A DNA stretch of 64,000 bases from Rhodohalobacter sulfatireducens (GTDB lineage Bacteria > Bacteroidota > Rhodothermia > Balneolales > Balneolaceae). The notes under the pieces are model-generated. The model was not told the DNA's origin, did not search any database, and saw only the letters and a program-made list of their open reading frames with translations. The position numbers and the translations under genes were made by a program. Of this stretch, positions 1 through 9,089 are shown piece by piece. Within the stretch, counting starts at the first letter, position 1. Each line of letters opens with the position of its first letter. The DNA lies in assembly GCF_022012475.1 (NCBI RefSeq), contig NZ_JAKLWS010000021.1:1-64000 (forward strand), written 5' to 3'.

Positions 1-106
1 CCAACGCAATTGACACTTCATGTCAATATCCATACTGTACCCTACATCTAAACTAATAACCTTAACAAACGGTCAAGTCAATCCAGGGATTGACACTCTT
101 TAAACC

Positions 107-1201
107 TTGAACTTTAAACTAGAAACCCACCTACCTTTGGCCAGGAATACAAGCTTAGCTACATTTCGCACCCTGTTTAATTCACTCAGAAAAAGAGATT
201 CTATTAAACCTGTGTATTATCTCTATGGTGAGGAACCTTTTCTAATTGATATGCTGCAGGACGAAATTGAAAAATTGATTCCTGAAGAGCAGAAAGATTT
301 CAATTTTGATTTGATCTATGGCAACGAGTCGAATCCGGCAGATGTATTAAATATTGCCAGCAGTTACCCGATGATGGCTGAAAAACGTGTTGTCATTGTC
401 AGGGACTTCATGAAACTCGATGAGAATTCGGAAGGGGAGGGGATCAAAGAGTTTTCGGGTTATTTTAAAAACCCCAATCCCACAACGATTCTTTGTTTGA
501 TCGACACAAAATTTCCTCATCGAGGCAGAGAGCCCGGAAAAACCCTCAAAGAAAAGGATAAAGAGACAGACCTTTTTGAGATTCATGAGTTTGAAAAAAT
601 TGACGAGAGAAATCTTCCCGATTGGATTATTGACTGGACACGTCACTCACATAAACGTCAAATTAACCCGGAAGCAGCCCAGGTCTTGGCTCAACTTGTA
701 GGCCCCAATTTGAAATTACTGTCCTCAGAAATAGATAAACTGTGTACTTTTGTGGACACTTCTGAGAAAGTTAAAGTTGAGCACGTAAAAAAAATAACGC
801 AGTCATATCGTGATTATGACGTCATAGAGCTTAAAAATGCGGTGATAAAGAGAGATTTGCATCAAGCCCTCCAAATTGCGGAACAGATGTTGCTTAAAAC
901 TAATAACAGCACGGGTGAAATAATTAAGACCGTGGGGTTCTTTTACAGTGTGTTTAGTAATATCTGGCAAATTTGTCGTTTGACAGAAAAAGGCTTGAAC
1001 AAACAACAGGTTCAGGATCAATTGAATATTCGAAGTAATTACATTTTTAATATTCAATACCAGGAAGCCTCAAATTTCAAGCTTGCAGAGATGCCATATA
1101 TTTTTGAAGCCTTGCTGGATGCAGATAGCGCAGCAAAGGGCTTTAGCACACTGGATACTCCATCAATATTTCTACTGCTGATTAAGCGCATCACCGGCTG
1201 A
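107..1201 (+). CDS. holA: DNA polymerase III subunit delta
   Basis: This is the clamp-loader delta subunit, which opens the sliding clamp during replication. After a variable N-terminus the protein reads KPVYYLYGEEPFLID, the usual first strand of HolA, followed by an AAA+-like region (about 30-215) and an all-helical C-terminal domain. At 364 aa it is slightly long for the family. The start is uncertain. TTG at 107 is the longest choice, TTG at 137 is equally plausible, and neither has a clear ribosome binding site. The upstream 106 bases show no gene. Confidence 0.9.
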   Translation: MNFKLETHLPLARNTSLATFRTLFNSLRKRDSIKPVYYLYGEEPFLIDMLQDEIEKLIPEEQKDFNFDLIYGNESNPADVLNIASSYPMMAEKRVVIVRDFMKLDENSEGEGIKEFSGYFKNPNPTTILCLIDTKFPHRGREPGKTLKEKDKETDLFEIHEFEKIDERNLPDWIIDWTRHSHKRQINPEAAQVLAQLVGPNLKLLSSEIDKLCTFVDTSEKVKVEHVKKITQSYRDYDVIELKNAVIKRDLHQALQIAEQMLLKTNNSTGEIIKTVGFFYSVFSNIWQICRLTEKGLNKQQVQDQLNIRSNYIFNIQYQEASNFKLAEMPYIFEALLDADSAAKGFSTLDTPSIFLLLIKRITG

Positions 1202-1256
1202 TATTTCCGAGTCGGTGTTGCGAGAAATTGCAACTAAGATTTCGGAGGTAAATATT

Positions 1257-1865
1257 ATGGACGGTGCAACAGTAGCAAAGCTGCAAAATATGAACGATGA
1301 AGACGTTATGGAGCAGCTTCAGGATGGCGTAGTTCAGGCATTCGACATCATTGTTCACAGGTACAAAGACAGGCTCCATAATTTTCTGTACCGATATACT
1401 CATAATCATGAAGACTGCGAGGACCTTGTTCAAGAAACATTCTTAAGAGTTTATCGAAGCAGACACTCCTACCAACGAATTGCAAAACTCTCTACATGGA
1501 TGTATACCATCGCTTTAAACCTGGCGAAGAGCATGTATAAGAAAAAGAAAAGAATGACATTGATCTCCATTCATGCCGACGAGTCTGATCCGGATGATCG
1601 TGAAATGGAAATTACGGATACCAATATTCTTCAGGATGATGAACTTCATTTAAAAAATTCAATGGGTGAGCTTGAAAAAGCCCTTGAGGAGTTAAATGAT
1701 AACTTCAAAGAAGTCATCGTATTAAGGGATATACAACAACTAACCTATGAAGAGATCTCTGAAATCACCGGAGCAGCCATGGGTACCGTAAAATCAAGAA
1801 TAAATCGCGCCCGTTCACAACTTCAAGAGTTAATTGGAGATTATGTAGGGCCTGAAACATTCTAG
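1257..1865 (+). CDS. ECF-type RNA polymerase sigma factor
   Basis: This is an extracytoplasmic-function sigma-70 factor of 202 aa. Region 2 (about 20-85) contains HNHEDCEDLVQETFLRVYRS and a STWMYTIALN segment. Region 4 (about 135-190) has the helix-turn-helix LTYEEISEITGAAMGTVKSR. The ATG at 1257 is preferred to the in-frame TTG at 1215 because GGAGG lies 8-12 bases upstream. It follows holA by 55 bases. The next gene encodes a small soluble protein that may be its regulator. Confidence 0.9.
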   Translation: MDGATVAKLQNMNDEDVMEQLQDGVVQAFDIIVHRYKDRLHNFLYRYTHNHEDCEDLVQETFLRVYRSRHSYQRIAKLSTWMYTIALNLAKSMYKKKKRMTLISIHADESDPDDREMEITDTNILQDDELHLKNSMGELEKALEELNDNFKEVIVLRDIQQLTYEEISEITGAAMGTVKSRINRARSQLQELIGDYVGPETF

Positions 1866-1908
1866 AGAATCGGTATAGTTTAGTTCGCTGGAAACAATTT
1901 ACAATTAG

Positions 1909-1948
1909 CGGAGTATGGATGAATGTAATATTAACAAACCATACTCCG
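1909..1948 (+). promoter_or_regulatory. perfect 10-bp hairpin just before the 98-aa gene
   Basis: CGGAGTATGG (1909-1918) and CCATACTCCG (1939-1948) are exact inverted repeats with a 20-base loop. They end four bases before the ATG at 1953. No T-run follows, so an intrinsic terminator is unlikely. A stem in the mRNA here would sit over the ribosome landing zone of the next gene. Function is inferred from position only. Confidence 0.5.
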
Positions 1949-1952
1949 TGTT

Positions 1953-2249
1953 ATGGCTTCAAACATAGATCGATTATCTGATTTCGACTCTCGTCAAAAG
2001 AAATCCAATGGTTCAAATTTGGATGCTGAGGATTTCGGTGAAACACTTGATGATTATTCATCGATAAGTGAGCGATTACAGAATCTGCCCAAAATTAAAA
2101 CCAGTAACCATTTTGATCAAAAAATGGCAGCAGCATTTGCTATGGAGTTACAAAAGGAGGAGATCCAAAGGAATAGAAGCTGGCTGGAAAAACATCCTCA
2201 AATTTCTCTACCCGATGTTCTCACGGATCTTACCAAGAATTTCTTGTAA
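1953..2249 (+). CDS. small soluble protein downstream of ECF sigma factor
   Basis: This 98-aa hydrophilic protein has no membrane segment or signal peptide. Its middle (LQNLPKIKTSNHFDQKMAAA) resembles the cytoplasmic linker seen in many anti-sigma factors of the Bacteroidota group, but the usual zinc-binding HxxxCxxC and transmembrane helix are absent. Its place directly after the sigma gene suggests a regulatory partner, which is inference. Its last 42 bases overlap the 3' end of the convergent TPR gene. A perfect hairpin ends four bases before its ATG. Confidence 0.55.
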   Translation: MASNIDRLSDFDSRQKKSNGSNLDAEDFGETLDDYSSISERLQNLPKIKTSNHFDQKMAAAFAMELQKEEIQRNRSWLEKHPQISLPDVLTDLTKNFL

Positions 2250-2837
2250 GTCACTGTGATTCGGATCTGTCTCTAATCCTTTTTCCGCATAGGGCAGGGC
2301 CTCCTCAAAAGCTCTTACTTCGGTAAGTACCCAGGCAATATTGTAGTAGGCATCAACAAAACTTGATTCTATCTGAATAGCTCTCTCATAATTTTTTACA
2401 GCTTTTATGTGTTCATTCTGGCGCAATTGAAAGTTCCCAAGGTTAAAAAAAGCCAGTGCATTCTCAGGTGCCAATTTTGTAACATATTCAAATAATTCTT
2501 CGGCTTTTTCATCCTCTCCGGATGCCTCGTAGCAATCAGCGAGGTTTGTAAGCGATGGAATATGATCGGGTATAAGTTCTAATGCATCCAGGTAAAATTT
2601 TTGGGCCATTTCAAACTCTTCGAGCTCGGAAAAGGCGTTTGCAAGGTTAAATAGATAAGTTGCATTCTCGGGTTCGATCTCAATAGCAGATTTCAAATGG
2701 TGTACCGCTTCTTCATACTCTCCAATCAGGTAGTAACCCACTCCCAAATCGTTTAAAAGTGAATGATTTTTGGGTTCACCTTCCAGTTCGTTTTTAATGG
2801 TTTCGATCTGATTTTTTATATACTGTTCGCTGCTCAA
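2208..2837 (-). CDS. tetratricopeptide repeat protein
   Basis: This 209-aa protein consists almost entirely of about five TPR units. Examples are the 34-residue periods beginning LNDLGVGYYLIGEYEEAVHH, LFNLANAFSELEEFEMAQKF, LTNLADCYEASGEDEKAEEL and FFNLGNFQLRQNEHIKAVKN. No signal peptide is visible, so it is probably cytoplasmic. Its ATG overlaps the stop of the upstream patatin gene by four bases (ATGA), implying translational coupling. It likely acts as a protein-interaction scaffold, but its partner cannot be named. Confidence 0.85.
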   Translation of the reverse strand: MSSEQYIKNQIETIKNELEGEPKNHSLLNDLGVGYYLIGEYEEAVHHLKSAIEIEPENATYLFNLANAFSELEEFEMAQKFYLDALELIPDHIPSLTNLADCYEASGEDEKAEELFEYVTKLAPENALAFFNLGNFQLRQNEHIKAVKNYERAIQIESSFVDAYYNIAWVLTEVRAFEEALPYAEKGLETDPNHSDLQEILGKIRENIG

Positions 2838-5038
2838 AATTGATATCCTATTTGAAGTTCTGCTCTAAATTTATCCAAGCTACCTGTTGAAAGTATAACT
2901 TTTGCCGGGCCTACAATTGTTAACGCACCTAATGAAAGCGAGATACCGTGTTCAAACTCATTCGATGGAAAATTAAAACTCCAGTTATCCTGAAATCTTC
3001 CAATATAAACGTTCAAGTTCACAAATCGGTGATAAAATGGTTCAACCTGCAAACCCAGCGACCCCATCTGCACGTTTCTTGACGATATTTCATATGGTTC
3101 AAGGCCGCCAAATCGAATAAAATTATAAATTGGTTCATAGCGATTCGGAGATTTCCAATACTCCCAGGGCAAATCTCTTCCCGTTGTATACCCCAACCAA
3201 AGAGTGTTTGTAATAGAGATCTCGTCTGTCAATGCGTAGTAACCCTCATAATATAGGTCTGATGATGTAAAATCGAGTTCACTCATAATCACATCATGGC
3301 TGTAATATCCTTCAAGAACAAGTTTACGGCCCGACGTAGGGTAGGCGTTCCTGTTCAGTTTATCTCTTATAAATCGGAGAAAAACGGAGTGATAATTTTG
3401 ATCGCTGGCTTCTACTCCGTTGTAGTTTATTCGATTTGAATGGCGGATCAAATCTCTTCGGATACCGATCGATACGAGATTCTGGATACTGAAATAATTC
3501 CCACCTGAAAGTTCAACTCTGAATAGTTCATCTTTAAATTGAGCGGCTCTTCTGTCCGGAAAAAACCAATCAACATTCTCAGAGTTATACTCAAGGCTTG
3601 TCATCAATCCAAGGCTGGATCCCAATGCTCCATAATAGATGTGATCTGTTTGCATATTTATTCGATCACCAAGGCGAATTTCAGCCCGGCTTAGCGACCC
3701 GTTGTGTAATAAATTCTGAAAATTTCCTTCAAACAAAACAGATGCCTGGGATCCAGTTTCATACCGAAGGCCTACATTAAAATCATCGGTTTCATTTTCT
3801 TCTACATTGATCTGAAGAGTGTAGTATTCATTCGGCCCGGGAAGTAACCGGTAAGTAACATTATCGATATATTGTGAGCTGTATAGTTTGGATACTCTCT
3901 CCTCAATGGTATTAACTTCCAGCGTGCTTTGGGGTATAAAATCAAGTTGATTTAATATAAAGGCATCATCATATAGTGAATTTCCTAGTATCTCTACATT
4001 GCTAACTGGAAATTTACCGGTATTTTCAATACCGAATCGTTTAGGAGGGGCTGACTTTTGTTTTGATGCTATCTGTTTAAAATCCTCTAAATGCTTTATT
4101 CCTGCCTTTTGACCGATCTCCAGGAACTTATCGGTCATATCAAAATCGGCGGCTGAGTAGGGTTCGAGTTCATCAACCTGCACTACATAATCTGCCATTT
4201 GACGCTGAATATCAGCATAATCATGAATTCTAAATAAAAGGCTTTGGTTCAGTACCTTAGTGATTGTGTTCAGACTATCTTTTTCCATCAGGGGTGAACT
4301 TACATCTACAGCGATGGTATAATCAGCTCCCATCTCTATAGCATCTTCTACAGGAAGATTTCGAATTAACCCTCCATCTACATACAATTTACCATCTATT
4401 TCATGTGGACTAAATATGGATGGTATTGAGATGCTTGCACGAAGTGCGTCCGGTAAATAACCCGAACGGAACACCTTGGCCTCACCGGTTTCAAGATTTG
4501 TAGCTACAGCAGCAAATGGAATGTCAAAGTCATCAAATTCTTCAACACCATGTACATTTTGGGTCAGGCGGGAGAGAAAAGTATACACATTCTGTCCGGA
4601 AATAATCCCTATTGGCAGATCAATTCTTTTCTCATTGATTGGGAATGTAGCTATTGTTCGATCATCATAAATTTTTTCATAGTTGGATATATAACGCCGG
4701 TTGACTTTCTCAGTAAAAAGCTCAGTGAAGTTATTTGATTTTACAATCTCCACAAGCTGATCACTTGTATACCCAATGGCATACAATCCGCCGATCAAAC
4801 TTCCCATACTAGTTCCTGTAATGTAGTCGATGCGTATTCCTGCCTCTTCTATGGCCTGAATTACCCCAATATGAGCAATTCCAAGAGCACCGCCACCACT
4901 TAATACAAGTCCCACTCTCAAAGAGTCTCTCTCTTGCGACTCAATTTGTCGGGAGTTGAGGTTTTTAGCATCAACTGCAGCAGTTAAAAAAAGAAAAATA
5001 AGTAGGAAAAAACCCGTTACCCTAAATGATGAATACAT
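2834..5038 (-). CDS. patatin-like phospholipase with POTRA and outer-membrane barrel
   Basis: This 734-aa protein begins with a signal peptide (about 1-24) followed by a patatin domain. The domain has the oxyanion loop SGGGALGIAH (about 47-56), the nucleophile motif GTSMGS (about 80-85) and the catalytic aspartate in VDGGL (about 221). A POTRA-like segment (about 345-415) leads into a BamA/Omp85-type beta-barrel that ends in aromatic Phe (QIGYQF). This matches the patatin-barrel (type Vd, PlpD-like) architecture, in which a lipase is displayed at the cell surface. The Ser-Asp dyad looks intact. It is coupled to the downstream TPR gene. Confidence 0.88.
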   Translation of the reverse strand: MYSSFRVTGFFLLIFLFLTAAVDAKNLNSRQIESQERDSLRVGLVLSGGGALGIAHIGVIQAIEEAGIRIDYITGTSMGSLIGGLYAIGYTSDQLVEIVKSNNFTELFTEKVNRRYISNYEKIYDDRTIATFPINEKRIDLPIGIISGQNVYTFLSRLTQNVHGVEEFDDFDIPFAAVATNLETGEAKVFRSGYLPDALRASISIPSIFSPHEIDGKLYVDGGLIRNLPVEDAIEMGADYTIAVDVSSPLMEKDSLNTITKVLNQSLLFRIHDYADIQRQMADYVVQVDELEPYSAADFDMTDKFLEIGQKAGIKHLEDFKQIASKQKSAPPKRFGIENTGKFPVSNVEILGNSLYDDAFILNQLDFIPQSTLEVNTIEERVSKLYSSQYIDNVTYRLLPGPNEYYTLQINVEENETDDFNVGLRYETGSQASVLFEGNFQNLLHNGSLSRAEIRLGDRINMQTDHIYYGALGSSLGLMTSLEYNSENVDWFFPDRRAAQFKDELFRVELSGGNYFSIQNLVSIGIRRDLIRHSNRINYNGVEASDQNYHSVFLRFIRDKLNRNAYPTSGRKLVLEGYYSHDVIMSELDFTSSDLYYEGYYALTDEISITNTLWLGYTTGRDLPWEYWKSPNRYEPIYNFIRFGGLEPYEISSRNVQMGSLGLQVEPFYHRFVNLNVYIGRFQDNWSFNFPSNEFEHGISLSLGALTIVGPAKVILSTGSLDKFRAELQIGYQF

Positions 5039-5146
5039 CGATATTTTGCTTCAATTCTTAGACTCTGTCAATTTTACGAATATACAATCCGTGTTTGATT
5101 GAAATTGAAATACACTTTTTATCAAACGATATTCACAGGGGGAAAG

Positions 5147-5377
5147 TTACTTCACATCAGTATCAAATCCCTCTTTCTTGAGTATTTTTTCAACCTTCTT
5201 TGTATGTGAACCCTGTATAGTTATCGTTTTACCCTCAATGTGTCCGCCGGCACCACAGGAACTTTTAAGTTTCTTTGCCAACTTCTCGATAACCTGTGGG
5301 TTATGTTTGATGTTGGAGATTACCGTCATTTGATTTCCCGTTCGAGGATTTCGTTCTTCGTGAATTTTTAAAACCAA
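5147..5377 (-). CDS. SUI1/YciH-family translation initiation factor-like protein
   Basis: This 76-aa protein is a bare SUI1 (eIF1) fold. It has the signature CGAGGHIEGKTITIQGSH followed by KVEKILKKEGF, as in YciH. Bacterial YciH proteins usually carry 30-40 more N-terminal residues. Here a stop codon lies five codons upstream of the TTG start, so the short form appears genuine. It probably binds the 30S decoding site and influences initiation fidelity, by analogy with YciH. It is transcribed alone and divergently from the nuclease gene. Confidence 0.85.
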   Translation of the reverse strand: MVLKIHEERNPRTGNQMTVISNIKHNPQVIEKLAKKLKSSCGAGGHIEGKTITIQGSHTKKVEKILKKEGFDTDVK

Positions 5378-5577
5378 GATTGCTTTGTTTTATGCAGATT
5401 AAGATTCTAGTATATAGCAGTAAACAGTTTTAATGCGAATTAAACTGGAGTTTATCTGGTTAAATTAACGTTTTTGGTTTCAATTAAACTCTTTAAGTTT
5501 GCTAACTGTTTAAGAGGTATAAAAATAGTTAAATTTAATGCCATAGGTAAGTTTCCAGAAAGAAAAGGAGAATAACA

Positions 5578-6150
5578 TTGCAAATTATTAAAATGGAAAT
5601 ATTGGGGCTTTCCACAAGTCCCAGTAGCGGTGGTGCATATGCACTGATTTTATCTGAGTCTGAAGGAAATAAACGACTTCCTATAATTATAGGCACATTT
5701 GAAGCGCAGGCTATTGCGCTAGAGTTGGAAAGTATTAAACCGCCAAGGCCCATGACGCACGATCTTTTGAAAAACCTGGTGCTCAGTTTTAATTCTGATG
5801 TTCAAAAAGTTGTGATTAACGACTTGAGTGAAGGCACATTTTACGCTCAGATTCACTATAACAGAGATGATAATGATGTACAACTCGATGCGCGACCCAG
5901 TGATGCTATTGCGCTTGCTATTCGTTTTGGTGCTCCAATCTACGTTGAACAAAAGGTTTTGGATGAGGCAGGAATAGAAACTGATGATACTTCTGAGGGC
6001 AAAAAGGGATCAGTAGCCAAACCACAAGAAGCAGAGAGAGAACTTACACAGCTTGAAAAATTGGAAAATGAGCTTCAAACAGCTATTGAGACCGAAAATT
6101 ATGAAAAAGCGGCTAAGATTCGCGATCAAATAAAAAAATTAAAAGGATAA
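5578..6150 (+). CDS. bifunctional nuclease family protein with UVR motif
   Basis: The N-terminal 130 residues form a DUF151/bifunctional nuclease domain, with conserved LPIIIGTFEAQAIALELE and LDARPSDAIALAIRFGAPIY. The C-terminus has a UvrB/UvrC-type helix pair (QLEKLENELQTAIETENYEKAAKIRDQIK). This combination is typical of the group. The TTG start at 5578 is supported by AAGGAG at 5565-5570. The GTG of bshC begins two bases after its terminal sequence, so the two are probably co-transcribed. The precise substrate is unknown. Confidence 0.9.
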   Translation: MQIIKMEILGLSTSPSSGGAYALILSESEGNKRLPIIIGTFEAQAIALELESIKPPRPMTHDLLKNLVLSFNSDVQKVVINDLSEGTFYAQIHYNRDDNDVQLDARPSDAIALAIRFGAPIYVEQKVLDEAGIETDDTSEGKKGSVAKPQEAERELTQLEKLENELQTAIETENYEKAAKIRDQIKKLKG

Positions 6151-6151
6151 A

Positions 6152-7771
6152 GTGGACATATCAGAACTACCGTTTCTAAATCTGCCATTCAACAAATTAT
6201 TTCAGGATTACATAAAAAACCCTCAAAAATTATCTCCCTTTTTCCAAACAAACCCTCTCTCGGAAGAAGATATTAATAAAGCCTTTGATTCTTTTTTGTT
6301 TAAAGCAAACAGGAAAAAAACCGTTTCTCTCCTAAAAAACTTCAACAACAAGTTTGGTGCTGGGAAGAAAACACTACAATCCATAGAAAAGCTTGCTGAT
6401 GAAAAGACCGTAGCCGTAGTCACAGGCCAACAGCTGACACTTTTTGGGGGACCGCTTTTCACAATTTATAAGATTATATCAGCAATTCATTACGCAAAAA
6501 AATGGGAGGAAGAGTACAACCATCCTTGTATACCTGTTTTTTGGCTGGCTGATGAAGATCACGACTATGAGGAGATTTCAACTCTTGGATTTCCCCAAAA
6601 CGATGATCACAAAAAAATTTCTCTTCCAAAAAAATCAGAAATCGATAAAAGAGTTGCTGAAATTGAATTGAACTCAAATTTTAAGGCTTTCAAACAGGAG
6701 GTTATTGAAAGTCAATTCGATACCGATTTCACCGATCGGCTTTGGAGGAAGCTGGACAATTATTACAAAACCGGAAATACGATTGGCAAAGCATTCGGTT
6801 CACTTGTGTTGGAGCTTTTTGAGGACTATGGTTTAATTCTAGCCGGTTCGGCTGACGATGAGGTCAAAAAACATCTCTCATCAATTTTAACAAAATCTGT
6901 TGGGAACGTTTCTAAACAGTTTGAATCCCTTCAGACCAAAACGGACGAGCTTATTTCCGTTGGATATCATGGACAAGTTCATCTCCAACCCTCTAATATT
7001 TTTTGGATTGATGATCGGGGAAATCGTACGAAATTATCTTACGAAGATGATCTCTGGATTACAGATGGTGATGGTAGAAGCTGGAGTTCAAGCGAACTTA
7101 TTGATGAAATTAAAGATCAACCCGAGAGATTCTCACCAAATGTATTTTTGCGGCCTGTTATGCAGAATGCATTGTTACCCGTGATTGCTTACATCGCCGG
7201 TCCGGGTGAGATATCCTATCATGCTCAAATGAAGGACTTTTTTGAGGATTTCGAACAAACGATGCCCGTCATCATGCCGAGATTCAGTATGACCTTGATA
7301 GAATCCGGTATAGATCGAATTTTTGAAAAACTTCCATTCGATTTCTCTGCCTACAACGATCGGATCGAGGATTTAGAATCTCAGTTCATTGAGCAATCCG
7401 ATTCACCTGATATTGAAGCCATTTTTGAGCCATGGAAAGCAGCTATAGACGAAATTAGCGAAGAACCGACTGAACAGATTAAGGAGATTGACCCAACATT
7501 AGAAGGTACATCCGAAAAGGCAAAAGCAACATTCTTTTCTGAACTCGATAAATTAAAAGGAAAGGTTTATCGATCCGTTAAGGACCAGGAAAAGACTCAG
7601 TTAAATAGAATTCGAAAGATTAAAGCTAATCTGTTTCCCAACAATAACTTACAGGAACGAGAAGTAGCATTTATATACTTCATGAATAAATATGGATTGA
7701 GCATCTGGGATGATCTTTTAGTGAAGCTTAAAGATCAGCAGCCAGACACTCATAAAGTAATTCGTTTGTAA
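6152..7771 (+). CDS. bshC: bacillithiol biosynthesis cysteine-adding enzyme BshC
   Basis: BshC adds cysteine to glucosaminyl-malate, the last step of bacillithiol synthesis. The 539-aa length is typical. Diagnostic segments are VTGQQLTLFGGPLFTIYKI and PVFWLADEDHDYEEI, with a C-terminal coiled coil (about 470-500). The GTG start follows the nuclease stop directly. The stop overlaps the ATG of the next gene by one base (TAATG). Its presence implies that the organism uses bacillithiol as a thiol buffer. No bshA or bshB gene lies in this window. Confidence 0.95.
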   Translation: MDISELPFLNLPFNKLFQDYIKNPQKLSPFFQTNPLSEEDINKAFDSFLFKANRKKTVSLLKNFNNKFGAGKKTLQSIEKLADEKTVAVVTGQQLTLFGGPLFTIYKIISAIHYAKKWEEEYNHPCIPVFWLADEDHDYEEISTLGFPQNDDHKKISLPKKSEIDKRVAEIELNSNFKAFKQEVIESQFDTDFTDRLWRKLDNYYKTGNTIGKAFGSLVLELFEDYGLILAGSADDEVKKHLSSILTKSVGNVSKQFESLQTKTDELISVGYHGQVHLQPSNIFWIDDRGNRTKLSYEDDLWITDGDGRSWSSSELIDEIKDQPERFSPNVFLRPVMQNALLPVIAYIAGPGEISYHAQMKDFFEDFEQTMPVIMPRFSMTLIESGIDRIFEKLPFDFSAYNDRIEDLESQFIEQSDSPDIEAIFEPWKAAIDEISEEPTEQIKEIDPTLEGTSEKAKATFFSELDKLKGKVYRSVKDQEKTQLNRIRKIKANLFPNNNLQEREVAFIYFMNKYGLSIWDDLLVKLKDQQPDTHKVIRL

Positions 7772-8349
7772 TGGGTGAAGATTCAATCCGAAAAGACGAG
7801 TTGCGCCGCAATTTTTTAGATAAACGGAAAAGTCTTTCTGAGGGTAAAGCAGAGCTTAAAAGCAAAATTATTGTTGAAGAACTCACTCAGCTAAACCGGT
7901 TCAAAGAAGCTGCGGTGATACACAGTTACGTATCAATCAAGAAAAACCGGGAAGTAGATACTATTAAGTTTATTAAGAGATGTTTAGAGACAGGAAAAAA
8001 AGTTGTTGTTCCAAAAATGGTGGGAGAGGGGAAGCTGAAGCATATACCTATTAATTCCCTTGATGATCTGGAGGAAAACAATTTGGGTATTCCCGAGCCG
8101 GACGAAGATAACAGTAATCCCATATCTGTAAAAGAATTAGACCTGGTTGTGGTACCTATGGTAGCCGGGGATCGTTTTAAAAACCGAATCGGATATGGAG
8201 CAGGCTATTATGATCGTTTCTTGGAAAATTGCTCTGCTTTGAAAGTCGGTCTCTTATTTGATTGCCAATTTTTTGATGGTAAATTACCGGTTCAGGAGTT
8301 TGATATACCTCTGGATATCTTGATTAGCGAATCCAGGATAATTGAATAA
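7771..8349 (+). CDS. 5-formyltetrahydrofolate cyclo-ligase
   Basis: This 192-aa enzyme converts 5-formyl-THF to 5,10-methenyl-THF using ATP. An N-terminal basic segment (RKDELRRNFLDKRKSL) and the motif VPMVAGDRFKNRIGYGAGYYDRFL (about 128-151, the phosphate-binding loop of the MTHFS family) support the call. It overlaps the bshC stop by one base and is presumably in the same operon. The gene is called ygfA/fau or yqgN in other organisms. Confidence 0.92.
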   Translation: MGEDSIRKDELRRNFLDKRKSLSEGKAELKSKIIVEELTQLNRFKEAAVIHSYVSIKKNREVDTIKFIKRCLETGKKVVVPKMVGEGKLKHIPINSLDDLEENNLGIPEPDEDNSNPISVKELDLVVVPMVAGDRFKNRIGYGAGYYDRFLENCSALKVGLLFDCQFFDGKLPVQEFDIPLDILISESRIIE

Positions 8350-8417
8350 TTGATCGAAACTGAATCTTTGGTGATTCGTAGCATAACAAGACAATCAAAA
8401 AAATAAATATCGCTGCA

Positions 8418-9080
8418 ATGCCAAATCAGATGGAAAAAACATTAAATATATCGGACCAGGAACTGCACTCAACTCTGAATGATTTTCTTGAGGAAAAGGA
8501 GAAAAAACCCAAGAAAAGTATCTGGAATTTCTCAACTATTGCCGGACTGGTTTTAGTTCTCACTTCAGCTACATTTGTTGGAAACCTTGTTAGTACTCAG
8601 GTATTGGGATTGAGCTCTATTCCGTTGATCGGGACAGTAATGCAGGCTGCTCCCTATGTAGGTGGTGCAATTTTAGCTCTCATAGTGATTGGCATGTTCT
8701 CCAGAAGTAAAACAGAAAAAATAGAGGAGAAGGAAGAGCAGGCAAAAGTAAAAGAAACTTACGACAAACTGGATAAGTTTTTATATACAGAGCAAGAAAG
8801 TAAGAGCAGAGCAAAACAGAAGAGATCTGAAACCAGCAAGTTTGACAAATTTAAAGTCGGTGTATCAAATCGACTGATGAAATCTCGGACGGATAAAAAA
8901 ATTGCCGGTGTTTGTGGCGGTCTTGCAAAACATTTAGGAATCAGTTCTACATTGCTTCGACTTTTGTTTGTAGCTGCTATTATATTGGGCTGGGGTTCTT
9001 TTATTTTAGTTTATATTGCATTGGCTGTTGTAATGCCAAAAGAGCCGGTTTATGAAATGGATGATTTTAACTCTTTCTAA
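8418..9080 (+). CDS. PspC-domain membrane protein
   Basis: The C-terminal 60 residues form a PspC domain (RTDKKIAGVCGGLAKHLGIS, then LLRLLFVAAIILGWGSFILVYIALAVVMPKEP). The N-terminal half carries two further transmembrane segments (about 40-62 and 76-95) and a charged linker. PspC proteins respond to envelope stress or anchor phage-shock systems. No pspA or pspB gene lies nearby, so the role here is unclear. It lies ten bases upstream of tmk on the same strand. Confidence 0.85.
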   Translation: MPNQMEKTLNISDQELHSTLNDFLEEKEKKPKKSIWNFSTIAGLVLVLTSATFVGNLVSTQVLGLSSIPLIGTVMQAAPYVGGAILALIVIGMFSRSKTEKIEEKEEQAKVKETYDKLDKFLYTEQESKSRAKQKRSETSKFDKFKVGVSNRLMKSRTDKKIAGVCGGLAKHLGISSTLLRLLFVAAIILGWGSFILVYIALAVVMPKEPVYEMDDFNSF

Positions 9081-9089
9081 TTTTCTATT

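Noticed and set aside
1215-1256. Upstream TTG start for the first sigma factor
   Set aside because: The ATG at 1257 has a clear GGAGG sequence, and the added residues do not resemble sigma region 2.
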